This document shows, in pieces, positions 60,987 to 64,000 of a stretch of DNA of 64,000 nt. The notes beneath the pieces are model-generated. The model saw nothing but the letters and a program-made list of their open reading frames with translations. It was not told the DNA's origin and searched no databases. The stretch comes from Eutrigla gurnardus. Lineage: Eukaryota; Chordata; Actinopteri; Perciformes; Triglidae. The first letter of the stretch is position 1; each line of letters opens with the position of its first letter. The stretch covers positions 20,674,156 to 20,738,155 of the forward strand of contig OY741270.1 of the NCBI GenBank assembly GCA_963514095.1, written 5' to 3'. Both the position numbers and the translations under genes were made by a program.

Positions 60987-63900
60987 CTGGGTAAACACAC
61001 ACACACACACACACACACAAAGGGGAAAATAAGACCTCCCACAAATAACCATAAGTACCACAATCACCGTGGACACAGTGGAATTTGCACGTAAAAGGTT
61101 TTTTTTAAATGTTGAATCTTGAATTCATGAAATCAAAAAATAAAATACAATTTGGGCTTTCATTAGATAGGCCCGGGGTGTGTACGTGGGTGTATTCTCT
61201 TCTTCTTTGTCATCCACGTGTGTGTTTGGAGGAAGCCCAGATCTCGTGTACCTTGATTAGGAGGCCGAACAGCTGCCAATACTCCCATGCTTTTCAGAGG
61301 CTACAATCCTGAGCAGCTCTGGCATCCATGGACCGCTCCATGGCAGGCTCCTGCCTGTCTTGATCTCTTACACTCTCGCTCCCACTCAAACTTTGTTTCT
61401 TTGTCTTCACTGAAAAGAGACCGTCTTTTCTTGCCTATACTTCTAAATCCTTGTCTATTCTCAATCGCTGGCCTCCAGTGATGTGTTCTTCTTTCAAGGC
61501 TTTTACAGCTTTGCCTTTCCGCCTTCACACAGCAACGGTTGATTTGCTTAGTTGCTTTGATCAACAGACCCCCCCCAACAAACTTTATTGATTGATATAC
61601 ATCACTGATCTTTGGCAAAGGCTAGATTAGTGGAGCAGCTGATTCTGATGAAGTATGCAGTGTCTTATTCATGTAGCAGAATTATCGTTTTTGTCTACTT
61701 CTTCCCCTGCTTTTAAAAGCACTGTAACCTCATTATTTTCAGTTAATCGAGGCTAGCGAAACACGCAGTTAACACAACAATGACATTGCAAACATGTTAG
61801 CAAACAGTTGCTGGACACACATTAGCGTGTTAGCATTCATTGGGAGTTGCGTTTGTGTCCTTCCAACAAGCTTGAGTCATTCACTTCCTCCATTCCTGAG
61901 GGAAATATCTGGCTGCTCAGCTGATGAAGGCTCCACAGTGTTCACCACCTAGTTGCTAACTTTGTTGCTGCTAGGCAGGCAGTGTAAAGACTGTGTCTAT
62001 CCTCCTGCTGGGGACTGAGGCAGCATCCCCCCCACTGGCAACTTTGGAAATCATTTTCATAATAAAAAAATAAGGAACACTTCAATCACTTGTGTCTTAC
62101 ACTGTACGAACACCGAGCAAACGCTTTCCCAAGAGGCTACGGGTCACAATGGGCTAGAAAAACTGAAAAGCTTATGCCAGGAAATCGAAAATAACAAATA
62201 GAATAATAACAAAGAAAGCGTGTGCACCAGGAGGCTACATGCTGCTTGAAAGCAGCGGGGATAAGCAGTTGGGCTCGGGTTTTGTTTCCCCCTCATCCTT
62301 GTGATCGTCACATCCGGGTGACACGGTTGATTGTGTGTTAGCATGCCGGATGGGTTTCCAGCCTTCACACCTACAGCAGTGGAGCAACGCTAGCACACCG
62401 TCCTGCCCAGGATACTGATACGGTGTGACTCTCACGCAAATCGGATTGTTGTGCTAAGCTATGTTGCTAATAGCGTATACGCACACCCTTTTTATTTTCC
62501 TCAACCTTCCGTTCCCCTTTTCTCTCCAACCACAAGTTCATATCTCCTATGTGTGATGGTCGAGTGCTTGGTTGTTGTGCTAAGCTATTTTGCTAATAGC
62601 GTACGGCTAGAAGGCTACATTTTTGCTTGGAAAATCATGTAGGTGACCTACTTTGGATACAAAACCGCAAATTTCAACTTTCAAGCTAACAATGTTGCAT
62701 GTCTGTTATTGAAAACAGCGGTCTATTGCAACTGGGAAAAGGGTTGCGGTGCAGTGATAACTCCTTAGTGCCTTACAGTAGTAAAACAGTGCCTCTCTAA
62801 ATTGCAATGTGTGGAAAATGTAGTTGGTTTGTGCGATGAAATGTTTATTGTGCACCAACAGCACAACAAAACAACACAATAACAAACTCTCCACAGGAGG
62901 AAAGGTCTGTTGTCCATGTTTTACAAACTGTCAAACAACCTCCTGTGAGTGACGCCTGTTAATAACTCTCCTATTGTTTTCTATTTGTATCGTGGGAGAA
63001 AAAGACGATTTTCATTGAATGTGCTGACAAGCTGGGCCACAAGATGCTGGCACAGCACATCTTGTTCCGCTTAGATTAAATGTTACCTTACATCATAGCG
63101 TGTCACAATCTATCTGCGACGCAGTCTGTTCAGATATAATGGCGATAAGTATTCATCTGGTCTTCGTTCAAATCGGAGTAGACAAGCAGACGTTGCTCAC
63201 TCCCCGACACACACTCAATGCCTCAGAGAATTTGCCTCACTGGAAATTTCCTCAACAATATTAAGGTTCCAATATGATCAAACAGCGTGTTAGGGCGATT
63301 ACCTAGTTGAAGAAAGAAAGACATTTTTTTAGATCCGTTTTAACGTGGGACTCATGCTGTGTTTTTGTCTGATTTTTTTCTATTTTAACTGTAAAGCGAC
63401 TCTGAGTACCTCTGGAAATAAAATGTATTATTATTATGATGATGATGATTATCGGGATGATATTGTACAATCACATTTTTTTTGCCAGGATTATCGTGAC
63501 ATGACATTTTTATACATGTCATTCAGAAATGACATGCAGTAGTTGTGAAAGTATAAAACCTGACTATAGAGGTCATCGATTAGGCATCATCATCATAATC
63601 ATCATCATCATCACTATTACCAGCAGTGGAAACATAGCTCACTTTCCGTGAGAAATCCAGAGCTCCGGTATTATAAGTTATAAGAAGCTCAGCATTTAAA
63701 CTTGTTACAATAAAATAACATGTATGGTTTTTTTTAAGTTAACACACAAAATGACACTTCCTTTTTGCAGACTAGAAGTTTAGACTTGGTGGCCCCGTTA
63801 ACAGATCTTCACTAGAATATAAAGAAGACTAAAGGCGTGATTGTATTTGTTTAAACCAATCACAATCATCTTTGGCGGCGCCAAGCGCAGGAGGCAGCGA

Positions 63901-64000
63901 CTGTGTCCTTGTAAAACAGATAGCGCTGATAGTCGAAGGGGAGGAGAACGCCCCGAGATATGCGCCGGCTTATACCCACAGTCTAAATCCGGTGAGTCAG
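60987..64000 (-). other. msra: msra upstream intron, partial
   Basis: No further msra exon is seen to the window end. It contains a CA run (60996-61019), a 32-bp direct duplication (62446-62477 and 62572-62603) and short GAT/CAT trinucleotide runs (63436-63449, 63585-63612). The last 150 bp are CG-richer with TTTGGCGGCGCC at about 63873-63884. Confidence 0.6.

Overview
The window is vertebrate nuclear DNA, almost certainly from a ray-finned (probably percomorph) fish. Small exons are split by introns with GT-AG borders, long CA/TG microsatellites and homopolymer tracts are everywhere, and the four recognisable genes are vertebrate genes with fish-like sequence. All four lie on the minus strand. 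No bacterial, viral or CRISPR content was seen.

Layout from low to high coordinates. (1) 1-11444: 5' half of asap3 (ArfGAP/BAR protein), seven coding exons covering the N-terminus and most of the BAR domain. The rest of the gene lies beyond position 1. A CpG-rich first exon and promoter sit at 11.3-11.8 kb. (2) 11.8-15.6 kb: intergenic. (3) 15.6-26.3 kb: complete e2f2, seven coding exons in frame over 484 codons plus stop, including a 113-bp minor-spliceosome AT-AC intron. Its 5' flank carries E2F motifs, a CCAAT box and an octamer. (4) 26.3-29.3 kb: intergenic. (5) 29.3-31.4 kb: complete id3, two coding exons and a likely 3'UTR exon, with a TATA box, CCAAT boxes and, 1.1 kb upstream, a bipartite Smad (BMP-response) motif. 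(6) 31.4-51.5 kb: about 20 kb with no protein gene that I can support. It is rich in microsatellites and holds a 15-bp minisatellite organised into 150-bp higher-order units at 37.0-37.8 kb. (7) 51.5-64 kb: the last two coding exons of msra, separated by an 8.5-kb intron. Upstream exons lie beyond 64000.

asap3-e2f2-id3 is the same trio, in the same order, as ASAP3-E2F2-ID3 on human 1p36.12, which supports the paralogue assignments. msra is on another chromosome in humans, so the id3-msra interval looks like a synteny junction. E2F2 and ID3 both act in the G1/S proliferation-versus-differentiation decision, but nothing in the sequence shows that they are co-regulated. No new multi-gene system was found. 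The points most worth checking are the AT-AC intron, the id3 Smad element and intron-retention isoform, the minisatellite, a KEEL C-terminus on MsrA, and several clustered regulatory motifs.
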